From: Chryseobacterium lactis
GTDB lineage: Bacteria > Bacteroidota > Bacteroidia > Flavobacteriales > Weeksellaceae
Assembly (NCBI RefSeq): GCF_003815875.1
Contig: NZ_CP033924.1
Location: forward strand, 62,001-126,000
Length of the DNA stretch: 64,000 nt
Direction: 5' to 3'
Shown here: one piece after another, positions 17,928 to 26,363 of the stretch
Layout of the letters: each line of letters starts with the position of its first letter
Position numbering within the stretch: position 1 is the first letter of the stretch
Made by a program: the position numbers and the translations under genes
The notes under the pieces: generated by a model
What the model was told of the DNA's origin: nothing
The model's database searches: none
Seen by the model: the letters and a program-made list of their open reading frames with translations, nothing else

Positions 17928-18311
17928 ATGAGCAATATAACATTAAGATTAGAAAACGTTAAAAAACTTCAGGCTAAAAGATGGGACAATGACGATCATT
18001 GGGATGAATTAAATGATCTGTTAGTGAAAGAACTGGATGAAATTTTACTTATTGAGCCTGAAAACACTGCTGCTTTAATCAATATCGGCGCAATTTATTC
18101 CGATATGGGTGAAAATGAAGAAGCTTTACGATATTTGAAAAAGGCATTAGCTTTAGGATCTAATGACAAAAATCTGTTTGTAAACCTTGCTGTGGTGCTT
18201 ATTTATATGGAAAAGCATCAGGAAGAATATTTAGAATATCTTGAAGAAGTTGAAGATAAAGTTGAAGACCCTCTCACTTTTAAGGCTTACTTTGACCCTC
18301 AAGCTCATTAA
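17928..18311 (+). CDS. Small TPR protein
   Basis: A 127-residue acidic protein with two tetratricopeptide-like units at about residues 35-105 (TAALINIGAIYSDMGENEEALRYLKKALAL; NLFVNLAVVLIYMEKHQEEYLEYL). No signal peptide. TPRs mediate protein-protein contacts; the partner is unknown. A TAAATTTG box at 17883-17890 could serve as promoter. It is followed at 28 bases by a small membrane protein. Confidence 0.75.
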   Translation: MSNITLRLENVKKLQAKRWDNDDHWDELNDLLVKELDEILLIEPENTAALINIGAIYSDMGENEEALRYLKKALALGSNDKNLFVNLAVVLIYMEKHQEEYLEYLEEVEDKVEDPLTFKAYFDPQAH

Positions 18312-18338
18312 ATTTTTTATTAATTAAAATCTTAAACC

Positions 18339-18539
18339 ATGTTACTAGCTATTTTACTTCCATTCCTTTCCTTTATGGTTCGTGGAAAAATTATCACAGG
18401 AATTGTCTGTCTGATTTTACAGATTACGGTAATCGGATGGCTGCCAGCTGCGATATGGGCTGTTTTATCTTTGAATAATGCAAGAGCCGATAAACGAAAC
18501 GAAAAACTGATTCGTGCGGTGAAAGAGAATCAGAGATAA
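18339..18539 (+). CDS. YqaE/Pmp3 family membrane protein
   Basis: A 66-residue protein with two hydrophobic spans (LLAILLPFLSFMVRG and ITGIVCLILQITVIGWLPAAIWAV) and a basic, polar C-terminus. This matches YqaE/Pmp3 proteins, small stress-linked membrane proteins that affect membrane potential in yeast and plants. It is probably in one transcript with the upstream TPR gene, and a terminator follows. Confidence 0.75.
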   Translation: MLLAILLPFLSFMVRGKIITGIVCLILQITVIGWLPAAIWAVLSLNNARADKRNEKLIRAVKENQR

Positions 18540-18564
18540 TTAAATATTTTTTGAAACCTTACAG

Positions 18565-18595
18565 ATCCTTTAATTTTTTAAAGGATTTTATTTTT
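18565..18595 (+). terminator. Intrinsic terminator after the YqaE-like gene
   Basis: Stem ATCCTTTA (18565-18572) with TAAAGGAT (18579-18586), 6-nt loop, followed by TTTATTTTT. Confidence 0.75.
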
Positions 18596-18682
18596 GATTT
18601 TTTTAATTGTTGTATTTTTACGTAAGCCCTATTCCACTAAAATGTCTTATTCGCTGTTAAGCCAATTCAATATTTTTATCCT

Positions 18683-19414
18683 ATGAAAGAAAATAAATAC
18701 GACAATCCATCTTTTTTCGACCAGTACGAAAAAATGCTTCGCTCCCAGCTGGGACTGGAAGGAGCCGGTGAATGGCACGCTTTGAAAACAATGCTTCCCG
18801 ATTTTAAAGATAAAAAGGTATTGGATTTAGGCTGTGGATTTGGATGGCACTGCCGCTACACCATTGAAAATGGGGCACAGTCCGTAATTGGAATTGATCT
18901 TTCGGAAAAGATGCTGGCGAAAGCTAAAGAGATTAATAATCCGGAAGGAATTCAATACGAAAGAAAAGCCCTGGAGGACGTCACTTATCCTGAACACACT
19001 TTTGATATCGTTCTCAGTTCATTGACTCTTCATTATATTGAATCATTTGCTTCTGTTGCACAAAATGTACACCAGTGGCTGGTTCCCGGAGGATATTTTG
19101 TATTTTCTGTGGAACATCCGGTTTTTACCGCAGAAGGCAGCCAGGACTGGATCTATGATAAGGATGGTGAAAAGACCTGCTGGCCGGTTGACCGGTATTT
19201 TATTGAAGAAAAAAGGAATACTACCTTTTTGGGTGAAAATGTCATCAAGTATCACAGAACTTTAACTTCTTATTTAAATACATTGATACGCTGCGGTTTT
19301 ACAATTAAAGAAATCATTGAACCTGAACCGGGACCTGAAATGCTGAAAGAATATCCTGAAATGAAGGATGAACTTCGCCGTCCCATGATGTTATTAATTT
19401 CAGTCCAAAAATAG
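18683..19414 (+). CDS. Class I SAM-dependent methyltransferase
   Basis: A 243-residue methyltransferase. Motif I is VLDLGCGFGWHCRY (about residues 49-62), the SAM ribose-binding acidic strand is VIGIDLSEKMLAKAKE, and the post-motif region is FDIVLSSLTLHYIE. The VPGGYFVFSVEHPVFT segment is typical of the UbiE/Coq5-like Methyltransf_11 group. The substrate is unknown. The next methyltransferase starts 5 bases after the stop, so the two form an operon. Confidence 0.85.
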   Translation: MKENKYDNPSFFDQYEKMLRSQLGLEGAGEWHALKTMLPDFKDKKVLDLGCGFGWHCRYTIENGAQSVIGIDLSEKMLAKAKEINNPEGIQYERKALEDVTYPEHTFDIVLSSLTLHYIESFASVAQNVHQWLVPGGYFVFSVEHPVFTAEGSQDWIYDKDGEKTCWPVDRYFIEEKRNTTFLGENVIKYHRTLTSYLNTLIRCGFTIKEIIEPEPGPEMLKEYPEMKDELRRPMMLLISVQK

Positions 19415-19419
19415 TAGTA

Positions 19420-20268
19420 ATGGAAAGTTATAATACTCCTAAGCCGGATAATACGGCAGTAAGAACTGCTTTGTGGAGAGCTCTGCATGTTCAGAAGGAT
19501 GCGGCACCCTATATTCTTGAAGATACAATCGGGCTGCAGCTTGTTTCCCCTGAAGAAGGCTGGCAGGAACGTCCGGATATGAAGTATACCCGAAGATTGC
19601 GCGCTTCCATTGTGGCTCGTTCCCGCTTTATCGAAGATCTGATGATCAAGGAAAGTGAAAAAGGAATAAAACAGTATATTATTCTTGGAGCAGGCCTTGA
19701 TACCTTTGCACAACGCAGAACAGATGTTGCTTCTCAGCTACAGATTTATGAGATTGATCAGCCGGAAACCTTAGCATGGAAGCAAAGCAGACTGTCAGAA
19801 ACAGGATTTCAACTATCCGATAATTTACATTTTGTACCGGTTGATTTTGAAATTTCTTCCTGGTGGGAAGAACTTGTACAAGCCGGATTCAATATTCATG
19901 AACCTGCTGTGATTGTCTGTACCGGAGTTACACTATACCTTACAAGAGAAGCAATTTCAACCACTTTACAACAGATCGCGACGCTTGCTCCCGGCTCAAA
20001 ACTGGCAATGTCTTTCTATCTTCCGATAGACCTTCTCGACGAAGAAGATCAACCAATGCAGGAAATTGCAGAGAAAGGTGCCAAAGAATCAGGGACACCG
20101 TTTGTCAGTTTCTTTGCTCCTTATGAGGTACTGCTTCTCGCTCAGGAAGCTGGATTTGAGCGGCCCGAAATTATTTCTACCAACAATATCAAACAACTCT
20201 ATTTTTCAGATCGAACTGATGACTTGCAGCCTGCAAGCGGAGAAGTCTTCTTATTAGCTTCCACATAG
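19420..20268 (+). CDS. Class I SAM-dependent methyltransferase, leucine carboxyl methyltransferase-like
   Basis: A 282-residue protein of the LCMT/PPM1-like family (similar to mycobacterial MRA-type putative methyltransferases). The SAM motif is YIILGAGLDTFAQR, followed by IYEIDQPETLAWKQSRL with the acidic ribose ligand, and VIVCTGVTLYLTREAI downstream. These enzymes methylate carboxyl or hydroxyl groups of small molecules; no substrate can be assigned. It is co-transcribed with the preceding methyltransferase. Confidence 0.82.
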   Translation: MESYNTPKPDNTAVRTALWRALHVQKDAAPYILEDTIGLQLVSPEEGWQERPDMKYTRRLRASIVARSRFIEDLMIKESEKGIKQYIILGAGLDTFAQRRTDVASQLQIYEIDQPETLAWKQSRLSETGFQLSDNLHFVPVDFEISSWWEELVQAGFNIHEPAVIVCTGVTLYLTREAISTTLQQIATLAPGSKLAMSFYLPIDLLDEEDQPMQEIAEKGAKESGTPFVSFFAPYEVLLLAQEAGFERPEIISTNNIKQLYFSDRTDDLQPASGEVFLLAST

Positions 20269-20314
20269 GTCATTAAAGATCAAAATCATATCATATTAAT
20301 TCAAAAAAACACAA

Positions 20315-20360
20315 ATTACTATATTGTATTACATAGTAATAAAAATAAATTATATCTTTG
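20315..20360 (+). promoter_or_regulatory. Palindrome and -7 box upstream of a serine hydrolase
   Basis: Inverted repeat ATTACTAT (20315-20322) and ATAGTAAT (20333-20340), 10-nt spacer, followed by TATCTTTG (20353-20360), a TAnnTTTG -7 match 19 bases before the ATG. The palindrome could be an operator of a dimeric repressor; no regulator gene is adjacent. Confidence 0.4.
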
Positions 20361-20379
20361 TATAACAAAATACATCGAT

Positions 20380-21468
20380 ATGATTATTAAAAAACTTATA
20401 ACCGTTCTTATACTGCTTGCTTTCTTTAGCAATACCATGAGTGCACAACAGCATTCAAAAACGTATGAAAAGAAAATCGACAGTTTGATTTCGACTGAAT
20501 TTGGTAACATAAATGAACCTGGTGGAGTATTTCTGGTGGCAAAGAATGGAAAAATACTTTACCGGAAAGCTTTCGGAAAAGCCAACTTGGAACTCGATGT
20601 GAATATGTCTCCGGAACAGGTTTTTCAGATTGGTTCTATGACCAAGCAATTTACTGCCGTTGCTATTCTGATGCTGGAGCAGCAAGGTAAGCTTAATGTT
20701 AATGATCCCATTTCAAAATATAGTAAGGATTATCCTAATGGTGATCAAATTACCATTCACCATCTTTTAACACATACTTCGGGTATTAAGGATTTTACAA
20801 AGATGAAATCTCTGTCGACTATAGCACAGAAGGAAATGAAACCTGAAGCAATGGTTGATTTCTTCAAAAACGAACCTGTTGATTTTTCTCCGGGAGAAAA
20901 GTTTGATTATAACAATTCCGGGTATGTCGTTTTGGGATATATTATAGAGTTTGTTTCCGGCGATACCTATGAGAATTTTATACAGAAAAACATCTTTGAC
21001 AAAGTAGGAATGTCCCATTCTTATTATGCCTCCGACCGGAAAATTATTCCAAAAAGAGCATATGGTTATCACAAAAAAGAAAATGGTTTTGTGAATAAAA
21101 CCGTCATCAGCTTTAGTGTTCCTTTTTCTTCCGGTTCATTAATGTCAACGGTAGATGATATGCTAAAATGGCAACAGGCTTTAGGCCAGAATATTTTGTT
21201 AAATCCTGCAGAAACACAAAAGGCATTTCAAAAATATAAGCTTAATAACGGTGAGGAATTCACTTACGGTTATGGATGGCATCTGAAAGAAATCAATGGA
21301 ATCCCTGATCGTGAACATGGTGGAAGCGTTTTTGGATTTAAAAGCATGGGAGTTTATATTCCCGTCGAAGACATCTATGTGATAGGCCTTAGCAACTGTG
21401 ATTGCCATTCTCCTACAGAAATCACCAGAAATATCGCAAAAATCACCCAGGCATTGGTAAAAAAATAA
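20380..21468 (+). CDS. Secreted serine hydrolase, beta-lactamase/PBP-like
   Basis: A 362-residue protein with a signal peptide (MIIKKLITVLILLAFFSNTMSAQ). It has a class C beta-lactamase-like domain: SxxK in IGSMTKQFTAV (about residues 86-96), YxN in DYNNSGYVVLG, and HGGSVFG at the position of the KTG-like box. Periplasmic; the family includes D-aminopeptidases, esterases and D,D-peptidases. Because the third box is HGG, beta-lactam hydrolysis is not implied. Monocistronic. Confidence 0.85.
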   Translation: MIIKKLITVLILLAFFSNTMSAQQHSKTYEKKIDSLISTEFGNINEPGGVFLVAKNGKILYRKAFGKANLELDVNMSPEQVFQIGSMTKQFTAVAILMLEQQGKLNVNDPISKYSKDYPNGDQITIHHLLTHTSGIKDFTKMKSLSTIAQKEMKPEAMVDFFKNEPVDFSPGEKFDYNNSGYVVLGYIIEFVSGDTYENFIQKNIFDKVGMSHSYYASDRKIIPKRAYGYHKKENGFVNKTVISFSVPFSSGSLMSTVDDMLKWQQALGQNILLNPAETQKAFQKYKLNNGEEFTYGYGWHLKEINGIPDREHGGSVFGFKSMGVYIPVEDIYVIGLSNCDCHSPTEITRNIAKITQALVKK

Positions 21469-21543
21469 TTGCTCCAAAAGGCAGGACCATAGAATTAATG
21501 CCCAATTTATAAGTAGCTAAAACCTACAAAAGTTCCAATTCAT

Positions 21544-22953
21544 TTACATTCTCAGCATTCTTTTTTTGGGAAGGATATGATCCGGCACTTTAATAATGAA
21601 AATCATCACCAGTACTAAACAAAAAATATTAATAAAAGTGGCTACGGTAAATGCAATATGGTAATCTCCGGACGTTGGCTTTTCACCCAGAAAATAATAA
21701 AAAACACTTCCGACAGCAACAATCCCAACGATAGCCGCCACCTGCTGAAAAGTATTGTACACTCCGGATGCGTTACCTACAAGAGATTCAGGCATTCCTG
21801 ATAAAGCAATATTGGCCAATGAAGGAATTATTGAACCTACTCCTACTCCATGTAAAAACAAAAGGAGATAAAAAAGATAAAAAGGAGTTTGGGTATTGAA
21901 TACCAGAACTTGTATAATAAGAACCAAACTAATGAGACTAAGACCCGCAATCAAAACATTTTTTCCATGTCTGAGAATCATTCCCGGAGAAAACAAAGAT
22001 GCCAGTATAAAACCTGCTCCCTGGAAAACAATGATTTCCCCGGCTGCCAGTGGATTCATCTTTAATCCATCCTGAAAGTATAAGGATAAAATATAAAAAT
22101 AAGAATCCAGCATGATAAAAAAGAAGGAAACGGCTATGATCCCAAGATTAAAATTTTGATAACGAAACAATTTGAAATCAATCAGATAGGATCGATTTTT
22201 CAGAATTCTGGTTCTCTGATTTTTTATAAAATAAATTAATATCCCAACAGAAATAATGATTACAAGGATATTTTGCCAACCTATTCCTGCATGTTCCACG
22301 GCAGTAAGAGCATAAGTAAAACAAAACAACCCTGTTGAAAGTATAAAAACGCCCAGAATATCAAAGGATTTTTTAACCGGGGATTTAGATTCTTTCAACA
22401 ATTTGAGGCTAAAAAAGATGGCCGGCAGACAAATCGGAATATTCATCAGGAAAATCAACCTCCATGACTCATCAATAACGGTTAGTGATGAAAAATATCC
22501 GCCCAGAAATTGCCCTAAAATCGTTCCTATTCCAATTGTAATTCCGTACCATCCCATAGCTTTAGTCCGTTCTTCATGGGTTGAGAATAAAATCTGTATC
22601 ATCGCCAGCACTTGTGGAGCCATTGCCGCCGCACTGATTCCCTGTATAAATCTTGAAATAACAAGCTGGAGAGCATTTGCAGAAATTCCACAAGCCAAAG
22701 AGCTCAGCATAAAAAGCAGCAATCCAATGACAAAGATTTTTTTTCTGCCGTATAAATCTCCCAGCCTTCCCCCTGTAATCAGGAAAGAGGCAAACCCGAT
22801 TAGATAAGAGGCAATCATAAACTGTATTTCACCGTTGGAGGCATGGATATCCCGCTGGATAGAAGGGATCGAGACGTTAATAATGAAAATATCCATAATG
22901 GTCAGCAGCTGTCCAAAAAGTATAATGATCAATATCAGATTTTTATGTATCAT
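21544..22953 (-). CDS. MFS transporter, DHA2 (14-TM) drug-efflux type
   Basis: A 469-residue integral membrane protein with about 14 hydrophobic spans. The family motifs are present: GGRLGDLYGRKKIFVIGL between TM2 and TM3, and GWYGITIGIGTILGQFLGGY in TM5. It exchanges protons for hydrophobic drugs or other amphiphiles. The TetR gene lies upstream in the same direction (39 bases away). A 14-bp palindrome sits directly before the start codon and shares its half-site with the palindrome before tetR, so TetR control is likely. Confidence 0.88.
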   Translation of the reverse strand: MIHKNLILIIILFGQLLTIMDIFIINVSIPSIQRDIHASNGEIQFMIASYLIGFASFLITGGRLGDLYGRKKIFVIGLLLFMLSSLACGISANALQLVISRFIQGISAAAMAPQVLAMIQILFSTHEERTKAMGWYGITIGIGTILGQFLGGYFSSLTVIDESWRLIFLMNIPICLPAIFFSLKLLKESKSPVKKSFDILGVFILSTGLFCFTYALTAVEHAGIGWQNILVIIISVGILIYFIKNQRTRILKNRSYLIDFKLFRYQNFNLGIIAVSFFFIMLDSYFYILSLYFQDGLKMNPLAAGEIIVFQGAGFILASLFSPGMILRHGKNVLIAGLSLISLVLIIQVLVFNTQTPFYLFYLLLFLHGVGVGSIIPSLANIALSGMPESLVGNASGVYNTFQQVAAIVGIVAVGSVFYYFLGEKPTSGDYHIAFTVATFINIFCLVLVMIFIIKVPDHILPKKRMLRM

Positions 22954-22959
22954 TTTTAT

Positions 22960-22973
22960 ATAGATATATCTAT
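22960..22973 (-). promoter_or_regulatory. Palindrome before the MFS gene, half-site shared with tetR operator
   Basis: ATAGATATATCTAT is a perfect palindrome 7 bases upstream of the ATG at 22953. The half-site TATCTATTTTTT is the same as in the inverted repeat before tetR (23582-23609). Confidence 0.5.
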
Positions 22974-22992
22974 TTTTTAATATTAAAAAAAA

Positions 22993-23556
22993 TTAGGGTA
23001 ATAAGCCCTCTACAATTTTTTTCACCTGTCCGAAAGAATCACTGTTTTTGTTGATTGTTGAGGTTACGACAGCACCTTCGATCAACAGGAAAATATTGTC
23101 TGTAGTGATATCGGGTTCAGAGGCGCTACTTGTTTCTCCACAATTGATTATCAATAATTTGATTAAATCCTTCTGTTTTTCTTTATGCTTTTTCACAAAA
23201 TCAAAAACTACAGGATTGCTGTCTCCTATTTCAGAAATAATCTTAATGAAATGACATCCTGCAAATTTCGAAGATTGCTGCAATTTTTTACGATAATCTA
23301 CCAAAGCAAGTATTTTTTCTTTAGGCTCCGAAATATTAATTACACTGCTCTCAAAACCTTCGAACCAATTCTCTTCCTCTTTTAAAAGATAAGCCTGAAG
23401 CAAATCATTTTTAGATGAAAAGTGATTGTAGAGCGAACCGATAGCAATATCTGCCTCCGCTATAATCTGATTGATTCCCGTAGAATTAAAACCTTGTTTA
23501 TAAAATAGTTCTGAAGCCACCCGGATAATTCTCTCTCTGACCTTTTCCTTTTTCAT
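22993..23556 (-). CDS. TetR/AcrR family transcriptional repressor
   Basis: 187 residues from ATG 23556; further upstream the frame offers only a TTG. The N-terminal HTH reads RIIRVASELFYKQGFNSTGINQIIAEADIAIGSLYNHFSSKNDLL, here given as three parts: VASELFYKQGFNSTG, INQIIAEADIAIGSLY, NHFSSKND. The C-terminal ligand-binding half is helical. TetR proteins bind short palindromes and release on drug binding. The gene precedes the MFS transporter in the same orientation, and a 12-bp perfect inverted repeat lies 25 bases upstream. Confidence 0.88.
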   Translation of the reverse strand: MKKEKVRERIIRVASELFYKQGFNSTGINQIIAEADIAIGSLYNHFSSKNDLLQAYLLKEEENWFEGFESSVINISEPKEKILALVDYRKKLQQSSKFAGCHFIKIISEIGDSNPVVFDFVKKHKEKQKDLIKLLIINCGETSSASEPDITTDNIFLLIEGAVVTSTINKNSDSFGQVKKIVEGLLP

Positions 23557-23581
23557 ACTAAAACTTTTTACAAATCTAGAC

Positions 23582-23609
23582 AAAAAATAGATAAGTCTAT
23601 CTATTTTTT
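23582..23609 (-). promoter_or_regulatory. Perfect inverted repeat, probable TetR operator
   Basis: AAAAAATAGATA (23582-23593), spacer AGTC, TATCTATTTTTT (23598-23609): 12-bp arms without mismatch, upstream of tetR. Confidence 0.65.
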
Positions 23610-23937
23610 AAAATGAATAAAATTTTTATCTTGGTTTTATTGAAATAGTCAGGGTGTTTACAAACATTTTCTAAGAGATTACCATATTTCGCTCTTCTCT
23701 TAAAAAAAGCGGGAAGATTAAAGTATAAAAGACAAATGAAACATATTTTAATTATGATTTGGAATTTAGCAGAATTATAATTGTTTCAAATTTTCTGTTA
23801 TGATCTCCGTCATTCTTCTTACCATCTCGGGATCAGACTTTTCAATAGTAGCATTACCATTCATTGCATACTATTTTTTAAATGTTATTTTGTATCTTTA
23901 ATTACCATTTCCACAAAAATTATTTGGTAAAACAGCC
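23610..23937. other. Gene-free stretch between tetR and the 207-residue orphan gene
   Basis: About 330 AT-rich bases. The only coding-like item is a 22-codon minus-strand ORF (about 23778-23863, product starting MNGNATIEKSDPEMV), too short to call and without a visible promoter. It could be a decayed gene end. Confidence 0.4.
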
Positions 23938-24561
23938 ATGGCAGAAGAACTTTATTTCATAAAAACCAATCCGAATATTGCCAAAATTAATTTGTACAAT
24001 AAACTTTGCCGTGAAGAAGAAAATATTTTGAATTTTCTACAAAATGACACCCAGACTCATCTTGAGACCATTAAAGAAAAAGTAAAAGATTCTGTTGAAG
24101 AGCTCACCAAAGAAGAGCTTTCCAACATATTCTCCTGGTTTCATGCTCTTTATCCGTCAGATCATGAAGAGGTTAAAACACAACTTTTTGTCCATGGGAT
24201 AGATCTTTTTTATGAAATTCCGTCTACAGAAGAGGCACAGCATTTTCTACAGATTCTTTCTGATTATGAAAAATTTTCTCAACAGCACCTTGATTATATT
24301 GTTAATGCTCAAAATTTTAATCAATTCCTGGTCTATGGAATATTTTTCACTGAAATTCTTACCAGAGAACAAGGCAAGGAAAATATTCTTTCCGATTATC
24401 TGAAACCGGACTACCCGGATTTATATGTACTTGCTGAAAACCAAAGCAGAGAACAAAATTTTGATGGAAATAAGGGACTTATTCTTCAACATGATTTTAC
24501 GGAATTGTATGATCTTACCAAGTTCTACAAAGGATCTATTATCCAACTGGAACATCAATAA
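23938..24561 (+). CDS. Hypothetical protein, 207 residues
   Basis: No family is recognised. The product is acidic, soluble and apparently all-helical. It has no signal peptide or membrane span and starts with MAEELYFIKTNPNIAKINLY. Aromatic residues are spread evenly (SWFHALYPSDHEEV; FLVYGIFFTEIL), typical of a folded protein. It is convergent with the epimerase gene (10 bases between the stops) and shares a hairpin with it. An immunity-type or housekeeping helical protein are both possible; the sequence does not decide. Confidence 0.6.
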   Translation: MAEELYFIKTNPNIAKINLYNKLCREEENILNFLQNDTQTHLETIKEKVKDSVEELTKEELSNIFSWFHALYPSDHEEVKTQLFVHGIDLFYEIPSTEEAQHFLQILSDYEKFSQQHLDYIVNAQNFNQFLVYGIFFTEILTREQGKENILSDYLKPDYPDLYVLAENQSREQNFDGNKGLILQHDFTELYDLTKFYKGSIIQLEHQ

Positions 24562-24585
24562 AAGGACATTATTATGTCCCTTTTA
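24560..24585. terminator. Shared bidirectional terminator between convergent genes
   Basis: AAAGGACA (24561-24568) pairs with TGTCCCTTT (24575-24583) with one bulge; T-runs flank both sides. It overlaps the epimerase stop. Confidence 0.55.
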
Positions 24586-25591
24586 AAAATTCCGGTTTTT
24601 TCATCAGGTAATCTAAGGCTTCCTTCACGGCCTGTTCAGGACTTTTGGGATTGAATCCCAGTTCATTTCTGGCTTTGGAAATATCAAAATTCTGCTGTAA
24701 TCCAGAAAACATAGAAATATCTTTTCTCGTTAACAACGGAGCCTTTCCGCTTAGTTTAGCAGTAAATTCCATCAGGGTCGCTATAGAAAAAAGAATAGCT
24801 TTCGGAACGGAATTGGGGGCTTTAAGTTTAAGTTCAGGATAAAGTTTTCCCGCCAGAATTGTCGTATCGGTAATGGTCATACATCGTTCATTTGCTAAAA
24901 TATAGCGTTCACCGGGTCGTCCTTTTTCAGCTGCAAGGAAACAGCCTTCCGCTACATCTTTCACATCGACCCAATTCAGTGTAATCTTAGTGTCGACGGG
25001 AATTTCTTTATTCAGGATAAGTTTTAATACTCCATAGGAAACATTCAATGGTAAAAATGCTTCACTGCCAATCATTGCGGCGGGCATTACGGAAACCAGT
25101 TCGATTCCATATTTGGCAGCCAATTCAAAAGCAAGCTTTTCGCCGTCATTTTTAGAATTATAATACATATCTCTTCTGTCAGGATTATAGCCATTACTTT
25201 CTTTAGCAGGAAGTTTTGTATAATCCAGAGCTGCGATGGAACTCACATAAACAATTCTTTTTACTCCAGCTTCAGCAGCGGCTTCAATGGTATTCCGGGT
25301 ACCATTCATATTGACGTCGTAGATTTCTTTTTTGGGATCTTTAGCCCAAAGTTTAAAAGACGCGCCAACGGCATAGAATGTTTCAACCCCCTGAAGCGCT
25401 TTCACAAATGAGGCTTTATCAGTAATATCAGCCTGCATCACTTCACAATTCAACCCATCAAAAGGCTGTTTATTATTGATATTCCGCACTGTTGCCCGTA
25501 CGGGAATATCTTTACTCAATAAAAACCTTACCAGATTATTTCCTAAATGTCCGTTTGCTCCTGAAACCAGACTCAAATTATTCTTTGCCAT
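24572..25591 (-). CDS. NAD-dependent epimerase/dehydratase (extended SDR)
   Basis: A 339-residue extended SDR. It has the N-terminal GANGHLGNNLVRFLL (GxxGxxG), the YxxxK active site within DMYYNSKNDGEKLAFE, Ser in VYVSSIAAL, and the extended-SDR C-terminus (SKARNELGFNPKSPEQAVKE). The sequence resembles dihydroflavonol-4-reductase/3-beta-HSD-like bacterial enzymes. Substrate unknown. It lies 59 bases downstream of the Crp-like regulator on the same strand, so regulation by that protein is possible. Confidence 0.87.
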   Translation of the reverse strand: MAKNNLSLVSGANGHLGNNLVRFLLSKDIPVRATVRNINNKQPFDGLNCEVMQADITDKASFVKALQGVETFYAVGASFKLWAKDPKKEIYDVNMNGTRNTIEAAAEAGVKRIVYVSSIAALDYTKLPAKESNGYNPDRRDMYYNSKNDGEKLAFELAAKYGIELVSVMPAAMIGSEAFLPLNVSYGVLKLILNKEIPVDTKITLNWVDVKDVAEGCFLAAEKGRPGERYILANERCMTITDTTILAGKLYPELKLKAPNSVPKAILFSIATLMEFTAKLSGKAPLLTRKDISMFSGLQQNFDISKARNELGFNPKSPEQAVKEALDYLMKKPEFLKGT

Positions 25592-25650
25592 TGCATTAAT
25601 TTTAATGCTACAAAGTTCAATCTTCGGCTTCCTGAACCGCTTGACTTTTG

Positions 25651-26226
25651 TTAGTTAATTATTTTTCTTCTGATCCTGCTGAGACTTTCCGGTTTCATTC
25701 CCAAAAAAGAGGCGATGTATTGAATGGGAACATTTTGAATGATTCCGGGATAATCTTTCATCAGTTTAAGATATCGTTGCTCCGCGTTCAGAACTGACAA
25801 TTCTCTTGAACGGTTCTCGTTATACGTAATTGATTTTTGAAAAACAGAAATACTAAAATCTTTCATCGCCCGGCTTTTTGTTACCAGGAGATCAAGATTG
25901 TCTTTACTGATCCTTAGAAGTTCACAATCTGTAATACATTCCACATGATCTGCAGAAACTGTTGCGTTTATAAAATGAGAATAGGATGTAAAAAAGCCGG
26001 GTGGGCAATTGATATGTGTGGTCACTTCATTTCCACTTTCATCCGAATAAAATATCCGGAGATATCCGGAAACGATATAATACAGATATTCCGGCACTTT
26101 TCCGGCTTCTTCTATGATGGTGTTCCGGGAATATGTAACCGGTTCAAAATACATTTGGACAGCTTCAATTTCCTCCTGACTAAAATCATGTTCGGAGCGA
26201 ATGTGCTGTAGAAGTTTATCGTGCAT
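25651..26226 (-). CDS. Crp/Fnr family transcriptional regulator
   Basis: 191 residues from ATG 26226 (MHDKLLQHIRSEHDFSQEE); the open frame is longer, but the extension is rich in Phe/Lys and unlike the family. Residues ~20-130 form a cyclic-nucleotide-binding-like jelly roll (NTIIEEAGKVPEYLYYIVSGYLRIF), and the C-terminal HTH contains IQYIASFLGMKPESLSRIRRK. The pocket lacks the full cAMP-binding signature, as in most flavobacterial members, so the effector is unclear. Divergent from the outer-membrane receptor gene at 26364. Confidence 0.82.
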   Translation of the reverse strand: MHDKLLQHIRSEHDFSQEEIEAVQMYFEPVTYSRNTIIEEAGKVPEYLYYIVSGYLRIFYSDESGNEVTTHINCPPGFFTSYSHFINATVSADHVECITDCELLRISKDNLDLLVTKSRAMKDFSISVFQKSITYNENRSRELSVLNAEQRYLKLMKDYPGIIQNVPIQYIASFLGMKPESLSRIRRKIIN

Positions 26227-26363
26227 TGAAGTGAATATTTTTCTCTGTCTGACACAAAAATACTCAAAGAAAATGGTAAAATCCTGCACTAACTTAAAAA
26301 GATTTTTCACCACTTCATGTAATACTCTACGTTCAAAAATTGTCTTATATAAAAAAACTAAGT

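Noticed and set aside
7662..21468. Antibiotic resistance by the beta-lactamase-like proteins
   Set aside because: The fold is shared by many esterases and D-peptidases; the third active-site box is not the lactamase KTG.
23778..23863. Minus-strand 22-codon ORF (MNGNATIEKSDPEMV...)
   Set aside because: Coding-like but too short, no homologue recalled and an in-frame stop just upstream; kept only as a note.
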